Shown: in pieces, positions 50,854-58,713 of the stretch
Numbering within the stretch: position 1 is the first letter of the stretch
Layout of the letters: every line of letters starts with the position of its first letter
Origin: Pandoraea anhela
Lineage (GTDB): Bacteria; Pseudomonadota; Gammaproteobacteria; Burkholderiales; Burkholderiaceae
Assembly: GCF_902459655.1 (NCBI RefSeq)
Contig: NZ_CABPSB010000001.1
Location: 558,001-622,000, forward strand
DNA length: 64,000 nucleotides
Reading direction: 5' to 3'
Notes under the pieces: model-generated
Seen by the model: only the letters and a program-made list of their open reading frames with translations
Database searches by the model: none
What the model was told of the DNA's origin: nothing
Translations under genes and position numbers: made by a program

Positions 50854-53490
50854 ATGGTCGTGCCCCGTTCACCTTCCGCCGCAGGCGCCACACAGGCACC
50901 GGGGCGCGAAGCGTTGCTCGAAGCACTCGACCGCTCGCTGGGCATGCTCACCCTCACGCCCGACGGCATCATCGTCGACGTCAACGACAAACTCCTCGGT
51001 GTCTTCGGGTACACACGCGATGCGCTGATCGGCAAGCGCCACACCATGCTGTGCGATCCGGCCGATGCGACTTGCGGCAACGCCCTCGCTCAGGTCGTGA
51101 GTACGCGCCGCGCGCACACGGATCAGGTCCGGCGCCTTCGCCGTGACGGCACCGCCCTCTGGCTCGAAGCCACCTACAACCCGGTGTTCGACGACGACGG
51201 CAAGCTCACGCACGTGATCAAGTTCGCCGTGGACGTGACGGCCCGCGTGGAGCGTCAGGCCGCCGACGACGCCCGCCTGCATCTGCTCTCGCTCGGCGTC
51301 GACGAGACGGACAACGCGGTACTCATCACCGATGCCAAGGGCAGCGTTTGCTATGTCAATGCGGGCTTCACGCGCATGCTCGGTTATGCCGCGAACGAAG
51401 TCGTCGGCAAGTCGGCGCATGCCCCGTTCGCGCAGGCCTCGCTGAACGAGCTCGCGGACGACGCCGCCGCAGTCGACGTCCGACAAGCCCTCTCGGGGTG
51501 TCTGGTCGCCGCACGCGACGGCGGGAGCTGTCACTGCGAAGTCCTTGTGCGCACCGCACAGCAGCAGCCGCTATGGGTCTCGGTCGTGACGAACCCGATT
51601 CTGGATCCGCACGGCAAGCTCTTGAACGCCGTGGCGCTGTTCACCGACATCACGCAATCGAAGATTCAGGAAGTGTTGCAGCACAAGGCGCTGGCCGCGA
51701 TGGTGCGCGATGCGCCGCTCGTGGAAGTGCTCACGCTCGTATGCCGCGAACTGGAGCAGATCGCCCCCGAGGTCATGGCCTCGGTCGTGCGTGTGGACGC
51801 CGAGGGCCACTTGCGTCCGCAAGCGGGGCCGAGCCTGCCCGCGCAATATCATCAGATGATCGATGGAGTCGCCATCGGGCCGAATGTGGGGACCTGCGGG
51901 ACGGCAGCGTTTCTCGCGCGGCCCGTGATCGTGACCGACATCGCGACCGATCCGCGCTGGGCCGACTTCCGCGAAATGGCGGCCGAGTTCGGACTGGCGG
52001 CGTCGTGGGCCATGCCGATCATTGCGAACGACGGCCGCGTGCTGGGCGTGCTCGCGTTCTATTACCGCACGGCGCGCGGCCCGGACGCGCTGCATGAGCG
52101 GCTCGTCGACGTATGCGTTCACCTGTGCAAGCTCGCTTTCGAGCGCGACGAATCGCGCACCCGCATTCGCCAGTTGGCGTTCTCGGACAGTCTGACCGGC
52201 CTGCCCAACCGCAGCATGCTCGGCGTGCTTGCCGCACAGGCCATTGCGAGCGCGACGGAATTGAACACGCGCATGGCCGTCATCTTCATCGATCTGGATC
52301 GCTTCAAGCAGGTCAACGATTCGCTCGGGCATCAGGCAGGCGACGTGCTGCTGCGCACGATCGCGCAACGTCTGCGCCGGGCGCTGCGGGGCGCAGACAT
52401 CGTCGCGCGACTCTCGGGCGACGAGTTCGTCGCCGTGCTCACCGAATGCGACCCCGAGCGGCTCGACATCGCCATCGAACGCATGCGCAGCGCCCTCACC
52501 GCGCCCTGCCAGATCGACGGCGTAACGCTGGTCCCCTCGGGCAGCTTCGGCATCAGCCTGTTCCCGAATCACGGCCGCGAGTTCGACATCCTCCTGCAAC
52601 ACGCCGACATGGCGATGTATCAGGCGAAGATGACGAGCCCGGGCAGCGTGCGCTTCTACAACGAGGACATGAACATCCACGCGCAGGAGCGCCTCGAACT
52701 CGAGACCGCCATGCGCGACGCCCTGCGTCTGGGCAAGCTGCAACTGTTCTATCAGCCCCAGATCAATCTGCTCGACGACTCGGTGTACGGCGCGGAAGCG
52801 CTCACGCGCTGGCAACATCCGCAGCATGGCGATGTGCCGCCGTCACGTTTCATCGCGCTTGCGGAGGAATGCGGACTGATCGGAGAACTCGGAACCTGGA
52901 CGCTGCGCGAATCGTGCCGCCAGTTGGCGGACTGGCGTCGGCGCGGCATCGGCATCGGTAACGTGTCGGTCAATCTCTCGCCGACCAATTTCCACGACCA
53001 CGATCTGCCGCGCACGATCGCCGAGGCGCTCGCCGACCATGAGCTGCCGCCGTCGTGTCTGGCCGTCGAAATCACGGAAAGCGTGCTGATGGATCACAAC
53101 CCGAGCACGCTGCGCATCATCGAAGAAGTCCACAGTATGGGCGTGCGGCTCTCGATGGACGACTTTGGCACCGGGTATTCGAGCCTCGGATACTTGAGAC
53201 GGCTGCCGGTCTCGGAACTGAAACTCGACCGCAGCTTCGTGCACGACATCACGCGCGACGAAACGGTACGCGCGCTGACCAATGCCATTATCAGCATCGG
53301 CCGCAATCTGCACCTCACCGTAGTAGCCGAAGGGGTCGAGGTCGAAGCACAGCGCGATCTGCTGGTCGCACAGGGCTATCGCGTAGCGCAGGGGTATCTG
53401 TTCTCCCCCGCCTTATCGGCCGGCGATCTCGAAGACTGGCTCGCACAATGGTCGGCCCGTCGGCACACCCCCAATCCCGTTCAGTCCTGA
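50854..53490 (+). CDS. PAS-PAS-GAF-GGDEF-EAL sensor protein (DosP-like architecture)
   Basis: The 878-residue cytosolic protein begins with two PAS domains (about 25-145 and 150-275: ALDRSLGMLTLTPDGIIVDVND; VDETDNAVLITDAKGSVCYVN read in parts), then a GAF domain (about 285-445), GGDEF (near 520) and EAL (EALTRW near 647). The order and linker wording resemble E. coli DosP, an oxygen-sensing PDE. The GGDEF motif reads SGDEF with RGAD as I-site. EAL residues are intact (NLSPTNF, EITESVLMD, MDDFGTGYSS, KLDRSFV, VAEGVE). Whether the first PAS binds heme cannot be told. Net activity is probably phosphodiesterase. Confidence 0.92.
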   Translation: MVVPRSPSAAGATQAPGREALLEALDRSLGMLTLTPDGIIVDVNDKLLGVFGYTRDALIGKRHTMLCDPADATCGNALAQVVSTRRAHTDQVRRLRRDGTALWLEATYNPVFDDDGKLTHVIKFAVDVTARVERQAADDARLHLLSLGVDETDNAVLITDAKGSVCYVNAGFTRMLGYAANEVVGKSAHAPFAQASLNELADDAAAVDVRQALSGCLVAARDGGSCHCEVLVRTAQQQPLWVSVVTNPILDPHGKLLNAVALFTDITQSKIQEVLQHKALAAMVRDAPLVEVLTLVCRELEQIAPEVMASVVRVDAEGHLRPQAGPSLPAQYHQMIDGVAIGPNVGTCGTAAFLARPVIVTDIATDPRWADFREMAAEFGLAASWAMPIIANDGRVLGVLAFYYRTARGPDALHERLVDVCVHLCKLAFERDESRTRIRQLAFSDSLTGLPNRSMLGVLAAQAIASATELNTRMAVIFIDLDRFKQVNDSLGHQAGDVLLRTIAQRLRRALRGADIVARLSGDEFVAVLTECDPERLDIAIERMRSALTAPCQIDGVTLVPSGSFGISLFPNHGREFDILLQHADMAMYQAKMTSPGSVRFYNEDMNIHAQERLELETAMRDALRLGKLQLFYQPQINLLDDSVYGAEALTRWQHPQHGDVPPSRFIALAEECGLIGELGTWTLRESCRQLADWRRRGIGIGNVSVNLSPTNFHDHDLPRTIAEALADHELPPSCLAVEITESVLMDHNPSTLRIIEEVHSMGVRLSMDDFGTGYSSLGYLRRLPVSELKLDRSFVHDITRDETVRALTNAIISIGRNLHLTVVAEGVEVEAQRDLLVAQGYRVAQGYLFSPALSAGDLEDWLAQWSARRHTPNPVQS

Positions 53491-53500
53491 CGGCGCCCGC

Positions 53501-53734
53501 TCAGGGCGTGAGCCCCAATTCCATCTGATGCAGGGCCGTCTCGATAGCCTGACTTTGCTCGCCGTTGAGCGTGTCTGCGGCGACGCTCGTCTCGCGGCGA
53601 TAGATCATCTCGCCATAGACATTCGCCAACGCGCGTGCCGACGGGCACAGCGACAGATTGCTGTCGGCGGCCTGATGGCTCGTCCAGTAGTTGATCGCCT
53701 GTTCGATATCGGCGATGGAGTAGTTGGTTTTCAT
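53501..53734 (-). CDS. DUF3717 family small protein, behind an SOS box
   Basis: The 77-residue protein matches DUF3717 by pattern (YSIADIEQAINYWTS, LSLCPSARALANVYGEMIYRR), a family found mainly in Burkholderiales with no known function. It is soluble and all-helical. ATG 53734 lies 30 bases from a LexA-type box, suggesting DNA-damage induction. It is convergent with the DosP-like gene, 10 bases apart. The ribosome site is weak. Confidence 0.8.
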   Translation of the reverse strand: MKTNYSIADIEQAINYWTSHQAADSNLSLCPSARALANVYGEMIYRRETSVAADTLNGEQSQAIETALHQMELGLTP

Positions 53735-53764
53735 GGGATATCTTGTCTCGCCGTGGAAGGAATA

Positions 53765-53780
53765 CTGTGATTATATACAG
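53765..53780. promoter_or_regulatory. LexA-type SOS box
   Basis: CTGTGATTATATACAG matches CTGT-N8-ACAG, and the flanks extend it to TACTGT...ACAGTA, as in strong LexA sites. It is 30 bases upstream of the DUF3717 start. Confidence 0.75.
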
Positions 53781-53897
53781 TATTCAGGGAGTCTGAGAAT
53801 GCCTCATGAGGGCATCGCGCATGCGTCGATTCTCAGGCGCACGTTTCGGAACTGCAACACCTGATGGGGGAGGCGTTGTTCCGTCTCGCGTCAGGAC

Positions 53898-53932
53898 GTC
53901 GCTAAGTCTATGAAAATCATGGACTTAGCGAC
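53898..53932. promoter_or_regulatory. 35-bp near-perfect palindrome
   Basis: Arms GTCGCTAAGTC and GACTTAGCGAC pair exactly; the inner ATGA-AAA-TCAT also pairs, with one T/G mismatch (wobble in RNA) between. Sixteen-base arms surround a three-base centre. No U-run follows, so it is not an intrinsic terminator. A protein-binding site or recombination-type element is possible. Confidence 0.7.
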
Positions 53933-54040
53933 ACCGGCACGATACTGGCTTTCGGCAGAGGAAAACGCGGCGTCGGGGACAGGGACCGGTCGATATCGAC
54001 GCAGCACGCCCTCTCAACGATTGCCCCGACGGAGCCCATC

Positions 54041-54523
54041 ATGCCGCCGAGACATGTCATACCGCACACCTCCGGGTCTCGCCGCACTCGGGTGAACGCC
54101 GTCGATCGAGCCCGGCGTGCCGCGTGGCGTCACCTCGCGCTCGCGACACTTCTCGCGTTCGGGCTGCTGGCCGTGAGCGCTTTGCCGCACGCACAAGTGC
54201 AATCGATACCGCCCGCCACGGCGACACCCCTCGATGCGTTTCACCAACCCTGCGTCGCCGTTCGCACCGAACCGATGACGCCAGAGGCTTCGGTGGGCGC
54301 GACGCGCACGTCGCGGCGGACACCGGCGCAAGACGCTCACGTCGGCCAGCCCGTGCGCAAGCGGTACGTCGATCTCGACAACCGGTGCGCGACGCCCCCT
54401 GCCTTTGCGCCGACACGCGATATCGATGCGACAGCCGTCTGGCATGTGGACGCACCGGTCGGCGTCTTGACGAGACCGCCTCGACACCTCGGTGCACTCG
54501 CCTTGCACAGCATGGCTTCCTGA
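54041..54523 (+). CDS. Possible exported protein, unknown
   Basis: The 160-residue frame has a hydrophobic segment (LALATLLAFGLLAVSALPH) after an arginine-rich start, consistent with a signal peptide or anchor, and GGAG six bases before the ATG. The rest is Ala/Arg/Thr/Pro-rich with no recognised fold. Several other frames are open over the same stretch, so the gene is uncertain. Confidence 0.4.
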   Translation: MPPRHVIPHTSGSRRTRVNAVDRARRAAWRHLALATLLAFGLLAVSALPHAQVQSIPPATATPLDAFHQPCVAVRTEPMTPEASVGATRTSRRTPAQDAHVGQPVRKRYVDLDNRCATPPAFAPTRDIDATAVWHVDAPVGVLTRPPRHLGALALHSMAS

Positions 54524-54616
54524 GCGATCGAGCAGCACGTTTGCTATGCTGCGGCTTTCGCGTGTCGTGCGCTTCGCGTTCAGACACGCCTACCCTCTCT
54601 CAAGTCAAGCATCCTC

Positions 54617-54937
54617 ATGTCCGCCAACACCCCCGAGCCTCGAGACACCGCCCACCAAGCCCGTCCTGTCAAACCAGCCGCCGTCGACGTCGCACCGCCA
54701 CCGCCCGGCGCCATACCGCTTGCATGGATCGGTCTGCTGGCGGCGGCCGCCTGGGTACTCAAGAGCCCCAATCCCACTTGGGGCGTCGGCGTGCTGTGCC
54801 TTTGCGCAGGCCTCATTTCGTCGTTCGGTGCACGACGCCGCGCACGTGCGCCATGGCCCGCCTTCTTCACGGGCCTGTTGCCGGTCGGCGTCGCGCTGTT
54901 CTTCGCCTTGCTCATGCTGCGCCCGTTGTTTCGATGA
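54617..54937 (+). CDS. Small membrane protein, unknown
   Basis: The 106-residue product has a Pro-rich cytoplasmic N-terminus (about 35 residues) and three hydrophobic segments (IPLAWIGLLAAAAWVL, VGVLCLCAGLISSFG, FFTGLLPVGVALFFALLML). An arginine-rich loop, ARRRARA, fits an inside position. No family is recognised. It is probably a real inner-membrane protein. Confidence 0.6.
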   Translation: MSANTPEPRDTAHQARPVKPAAVDVAPPPPGAIPLAWIGLLAAAAWVLKSPNPTWGVGVLCLCAGLISSFGARRRARAPWPAFFTGLLPVGVALFFALLMLRPLFR

Positions 54938-55390
54938 CAATTCACATGCGAGTCACGGCGCTGACATCGTCGTCCCCTTCGCACCGTCCCCCTGAAGTTA
55001 CCCACAACTTCTGTGGATAACTCACTGGATAACCTCACATCACCCTCACAAAACGCCCGTGGTTACAGGCTGTCAAGAGGATTGCCCGTTTCGGCGTCAG
55101 CATTGGACAAATTTATTGCGCTTGACGTTTCGTCCGGCTTCTGTGCTGCGCTTGCCTGCTCGATGCCCCGCTTTTGGGCATGTTTGTCACGACTTTGACA
55201 TGGGGCAACCATCGGGCAACGCGGCATGACAAGATGCATGCCATCGCAGCAGACGCCCCGGGTCGAGTCACAGTAAGTCGTGGCAAGCCGCGCGACCAGT
55301 GCCCGGAAACGCGTGCACGCGAGGGTTCGCAGCACCGGCGAAACGGCCTATGATGGAGTCATGCGACACTTCGCGAGGAGAACGTCCCGT
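54938..55390. other. Intergenic region with DnaA-box-like sequences
   Basis: The region lies between the small membrane protein and the 55391 gene. It has a DnaA-box-like pair (listed separately) and a TTGACA at 55195 without a convincing -10. No gene is supported. Confidence 0.5.
54998..55032. promoter_or_regulatory. Inverted DnaA-box-like sequences
   Basis: TGTGGATAA (55012-55020) is an exact reverse DnaA box; TTACCCACA (54998-55006) differs by one base in the opposite direction; ACTGGATAA (55024-55032) is a weaker third. No dnaA, dnaN or origin landmarks are near, so this is not oriC. Confidence 0.4.
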
Positions 55391-55717
55391 ATGACCCAAT
55401 CCGACAAGCCGTCCGTCAACGCCACGTCCACAACGCCCGGGCCGGATGCTGCCGACGCATCGGCCACGCAAACCGAGCGCGTCCATCTGGACGAATTGCT
55501 CGCGCGACACTCGGTCACCGAAACCGTCGACCGTGCGTCCGTCATCGACCTGATCAAACGATTGCGCGAGCCCGACGTGCAAACGTCGGAAGACCGCGAT
55601 CGCGTGGTCAAGGAAAGCCGGCTGTGGAAGGAAGTCTCGCATCGCGACACCGCCATGTCGCTGCTCAACTCTCTGGCCCAGATGGCGCCGATCTTCCTCA
55701 ACCAGATTCACTGGTGA
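55391..55717 (+). CDS. Small soluble protein, unknown
   Basis: The 108-residue product has a disordered Ser/Thr/Ala-rich N-terminus (about 30 residues) and a helical C-terminal part (ERVHLDELLARHSV, VIDLIKRLREPD, TAMSLLNSLAQMAPIFLNQI). There is no signal peptide or membrane helix. ATG 55391 is chosen because GAGGAGA lies about ten bases upstream; earlier in-frame codons at 55280 and 55361 look less likely. No family recognised. Confidence 0.6.
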   Translation: MTQSDKPSVNATSTTPGPDAADASATQTERVHLDELLARHSVTETVDRASVIDLIKRLREPDVQTSEDRDRVVKESRLWKEVSHRDTAMSLLNSLAQMAPIFLNQIHW

Positions 55718-55903
55718 CGGCTGCCGCGCCGGTGACACGCCGGCGCATCTCCGCCCGCAGCGTACTGTGCCACCCGGGCGTCCACCTCTCGCTCAATTGA
55801 TCTGGATTAACTTTGCGCGCGGGCGCACGTCCGCGAGCAGGACGATGTCGCGCGCGTGCCTTACAATGCGGGTCGCCCAAGTTTTCCCTGTTGAGCCGAC
55901 ATC

Positions 55904-56098
55904 ATGACCACCACGCTGGACACCCCGACTGAATACAAGAGCTGGATTTGCCTGATTTGCGGCTGGATCTACAACGAAGCCGAAGGCGCACCGGATGACG
56001 GCCTCGCCCCGGGCACCCGCTGGGCTGACGTGCCCGCCGACTGGCGCTGCCCGGAGTGCGATGTGTCGAAGGAAGATTTCGCGCTGTCGGAGTTCTGA
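55904..56098 (+). CDS. Rubredoxin
   Basis: The 64-residue iron protein carries electrons through a single Fe bound by four cysteines. They are Cys16 and Cys19 in CLICG and Cys49 and Cys52 in CPECD. The motif YNEAEGAPDDGLAPGT between them is classical. It has a short N-terminal extension. No rubredoxin reductase or alkane hydroxylase is adjacent, so the partner is unknown. Confidence 0.95.
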   Translation: MTTTLDTPTEYKSWICLICGWIYNEAEGAPDDGLAPGTRWADVPADWRCPECDVSKEDFALSEF

Positions 56099-56236
56099 GG
56101 CGAGACGCCCGGGCGCATCGGCGATGCCGGCAACCCCGGGCGATCTCATGGTGCCGCCCCCGGAGTCGCGCCGCTGACGGTCCGACTGGCCGAGAGGGCA
56201 TCGCGCCACGCGTTAGTGCCCGTTAGTGTCCATTCG

Positions 56237-56491
56237 CTAGTGGTGCCAGCCCCACCCACGTCCCCGTCCCCATCCGCGCGAGTAACCGCCGCCGTAGTAA
56301 CCGCCCGATACACCGAACGTCACCACCGGCGCGGGTGCCACGGCATAACCCGGTGCGTAATACCCGGGAGCGTAATCGTATCCGCTGTAATATCCGCCAC
56401 CGTATGCGGGCGCCCCATAAGGCACCGCCACACAGCCGCCCAGCAACGTGGCGACGGCAGCGCCGCCCGCCAACATGAGTATGCGTTTCAC
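56237..56491 (-). CDS. Small Gly/Tyr-rich lipoprotein
   Basis: The 84-residue product begins with a lipoprotein signal with lipobox LLGGC and continues with a Gly/Tyr/Pro-rich chain (YGAPAYGGGYYSGYDYAPGYY) ending WGRGRGWGWHH. The low-complexity aromatic repeat suggests a disordered surface-exposed tail. The start is GTG 56491, chosen because AGGAG lies about nine bases upstream, in front of the signal. Function unknown. Confidence 0.7.
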   Translation of the reverse strand: MKRILMLAGGAAVATLLGGCVAVPYGAPAYGGGYYSGYDYAPGYYAPGYAVAPAPVVTFGVSGGYYGGGYSRGWGRGRGWGWHH

Positions 56492-56664
56492 GATGATGTC
56501 TCCTGCACGAACCCGCCGGATCCGGCGTGGCGGAAAAATCGCCACGCCTGCTTGATCCGCGTGATCGGTTAGACATGCAGGTTCCCGCAAAATGCGGTGA
56601 AGGTGTGCGCTCTTTGGTTACCAAACGTGACATTGGTAACGGCGACGGACATCCGGCGATTGCG

Positions 56665-58248
56665 TCAGAAGACCCAGCAGCGATCGCGCCCGGCACGCTT
56701 GGCGCGGTACAAAGCCATGTCGGCGCGCTCGACCATGTTCATCGGCGAATCCGTCTCCTGCCACTCCGTGATCCCGAAGCTGGACGAGAAGCGCAGCGGC
56801 GGCTCGCTGCCTTCCAGCGATTCGCGTTTGCAACGTTCACGAATCCGGTCAGCCACACGCAGCGCATCGCGCTCGCTCGCGCCCGGCAACAGAATCGCAA
56901 ACTCCTCACCGCCAATGCGGCCGATCAGATCGTCGCCGCGCAGCGTCGACGAACACACGAGCACGAACCGGCACAGCACCTGATCGCCGATGGCGTGTCC
57001 GTAGGTGTCGTTGATCGACTTGAAGTGATCCAGATCGGCCACGATGAGACTCATCGGCTCGTTCTTGCGCTGCGCGGCCTCCAGCAACTGCTCGAAGCGA
57101 TGGAAGAAATAGCGACGCGTCAGGCTGCCCGTCAGTTCGTCGTAACTGGCTTCGAAAGCGAGTTGATTGTTCGCCGCCCGCAACTCCTCGTTCGATTGAC
57201 GCATCTGGCGATGCTGCACGCGCTCGCGCCAAAACGTCCAGCCCACGAGCATCACGATCACGACGCCGCCCAGATACAGCAAGAAACACAACGCCAGATC
57301 CTTGGCGTGCTGACGCGTCAGCGCATCCCAGGTCTCGACGGGCTCCACCGCGTAGACGACCAGATCGTTGCTCGAACTCGGGCGCGACGCAATGACGTAG
57401 GGCTTGCGCAGTTCCTTGAACTCGGACATCCGGTCGAGCAGTTCCTGCGGCACCCAGGCGTTCGAGCGCCCCGGCGCACGCTTGAACTGGGTGATCGGCA
57501 TGCGCGCGAAATAGTTACGCTGGTACAACGCGAGCCGCTCGTCGTCGGAGAGCGACCCGAGCTTGCCGTCGAGCATGAAACGGTTCTCGAAGCGCGGGTC
57601 GTTAGCCATGATGACCACGCCGTTGCCATCGGTAATGAACGACTCGCCGCTGCCGACCCAATGACGCAAACGCGTGAGTCCGATCTTGGTCATCACCACG
57701 CCGATCAGCAAGCCGTCGCGATAGATCGGGGCGCTGAAGTACAGGCCGGAGGCCTGCTGTTCCCAACCGGAGGCGTAGCCCTCGAAGCGCTCACCGAGCA
57801 ATGCGCGCGTCACGTACGGCATGCCCGCCACGGATCGTCCGAGGGGCGACGGCGCATCGCGATAGTTGCTCGCCGCCACGCAAATGCCGCTGGCGTTGAT
57901 CACCCAGACACGGTCCACGCCGAAGTAGCCCTGGGCCCCGTGCAGGAACTCGTTGGCGCGTGCGACGGCATCTGCGCTCACCGCCGGACTTCCCGAAGCA
58001 GGCAGCACGTCGCGCAGCAAATCCACTTCGGCCAGCGTTGACGGGATCGCTCTGACCATCGACAAGTCCGTGTTGATGGCGTGCACCATGCCGTCAGCCA
58101 CGCGATCGGCCACCGTTTCCCCGGCGTCGACGCTTTGCGCGAGCTTATCCCCAACCAGTGACGTGGCCGTGCGGTCGGCTGCGATCCAACAGGCGACCAG
58201 CACGCCGACCGAGACGCAGGCGGCATAAAGCCAATGCCTTATCCTCAT
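56665..58248 (-). CDS. Membrane diguanylate cyclase (Cache-GGDEF)
   Basis: The 527-residue protein has a membrane helix at about 5-25, a periplasmic double Cache-like domain (LINASGICVAASNYRD read in parts), a second helix near 325-350 and a GGDEF domain. The motif GGEEF near residue 445 is intact and the I-site is RGDD. It should make c-di-GMP with feedback inhibition. It is encoded on its own, with a long upstream region. Confidence 0.92.
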   Translation of the reverse strand: MRIRHWLYAACVSVGVLVACWIAADRTATSLVGDKLAQSVDAGETVADRVADGMVHAINTDLSMVRAIPSTLAEVDLLRDVLPASGSPAVSADAVARANEFLHGAQGYFGVDRVWVINASGICVAASNYRDAPSPLGRSVAGMPYVTRALLGERFEGYASGWEQQASGLYFSAPIYRDGLLIGVVMTKIGLTRLRHWVGSGESFITDGNGVVIMANDPRFENRFMLDGKLGSLSDDERLALYQRNYFARMPITQFKRAPGRSNAWVPQELLDRMSEFKELRKPYVIASRPSSSNDLVVYAVEPVETWDALTRQHAKDLALCFLLYLGGVVIVMLVGWTFWRERVQHRQMRQSNEELRAANNQLAFEASYDELTGSLTRRYFFHRFEQLLEAAQRKNEPMSLIVADLDHFKSINDTYGHAIGDQVLCRFVLVCSSTLRGDDLIGRIGGEEFAILLPGASERDALRVADRIRERCKRESLEGSEPPLRFSSSFGITEWQETDSPMNMVERADMALYRAKRAGRDRCWVF

Positions 58249-58713
58249 CCGAAAATCAAACGCTCGTTCTAATATTTTTCACTTATTACGTTGGCAAAGC
58301 ATCCGCTTCAATCGAGTCGCGTTTCTGTCACTTCCCCGGACAGCACTTCTGGTCACGACCGGCATTCGTTATGCCAGCGAATTCCCGCCAGTTCTGGTCT
58401 GCGCGTCAAACACTTTTCCTCGTTTCCGATCCCCGGCTTGTCGCGCCCCGCGCCTTCGGATCCCTGCTGCCAGACAATTGTTCACCCCGACAATTGCAGG
58501 CTGTTGACAGCCCGCCGCCCCTGCCCCGATCTGCTGTCGGTTGAGACTGACGGCCATCCGTTCATACAACTTCAAAAGCCTTGCGAGAACGAAGTGATTC
58601 TATAGCACTCCGACGATCGTGCTACATGAAAAACTGTCGAACATTGGAAATATTACGAATACCTATTTAACGTATTAACTAGCGCTGTTTTAGGTTTATC
58701 ATTTACCTCTTCT
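58249..58713. other. Upstream region of the 58248 diguanylate cyclase gene
   Basis: It lies between two same-strand c-di-GMP genes. It holds two ACAATTG copies near 58475-58495 and becomes AT-rich at 58600-58710, but no feature could be fixed. No gene is seen. Confidence 0.4.

Larger units (their letters stand above)
53735..54040. other. Divergent region with SOS box and 35-bp palindrome
   Basis: Upstream of the DUF3717 gene on the minus strand and of a possible exported protein on the plus strand. It holds a LexA-type box and a near-perfect palindrome, both listed separately. Confidence 0.6.

Noticed and set aside
54014-54587. Minus-strand ORFs over the possible exported protein at 54041
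   Set aside because: They are Arg-rich and lack a ribosome site or signal; the plus-strand frame has both a GGAG site and a signal-like segment.
54998-55032. Chromosomal origin of replication
   Set aside because: No dnaA, dnaN, rpmH or parAB genes and too few DnaA boxes.
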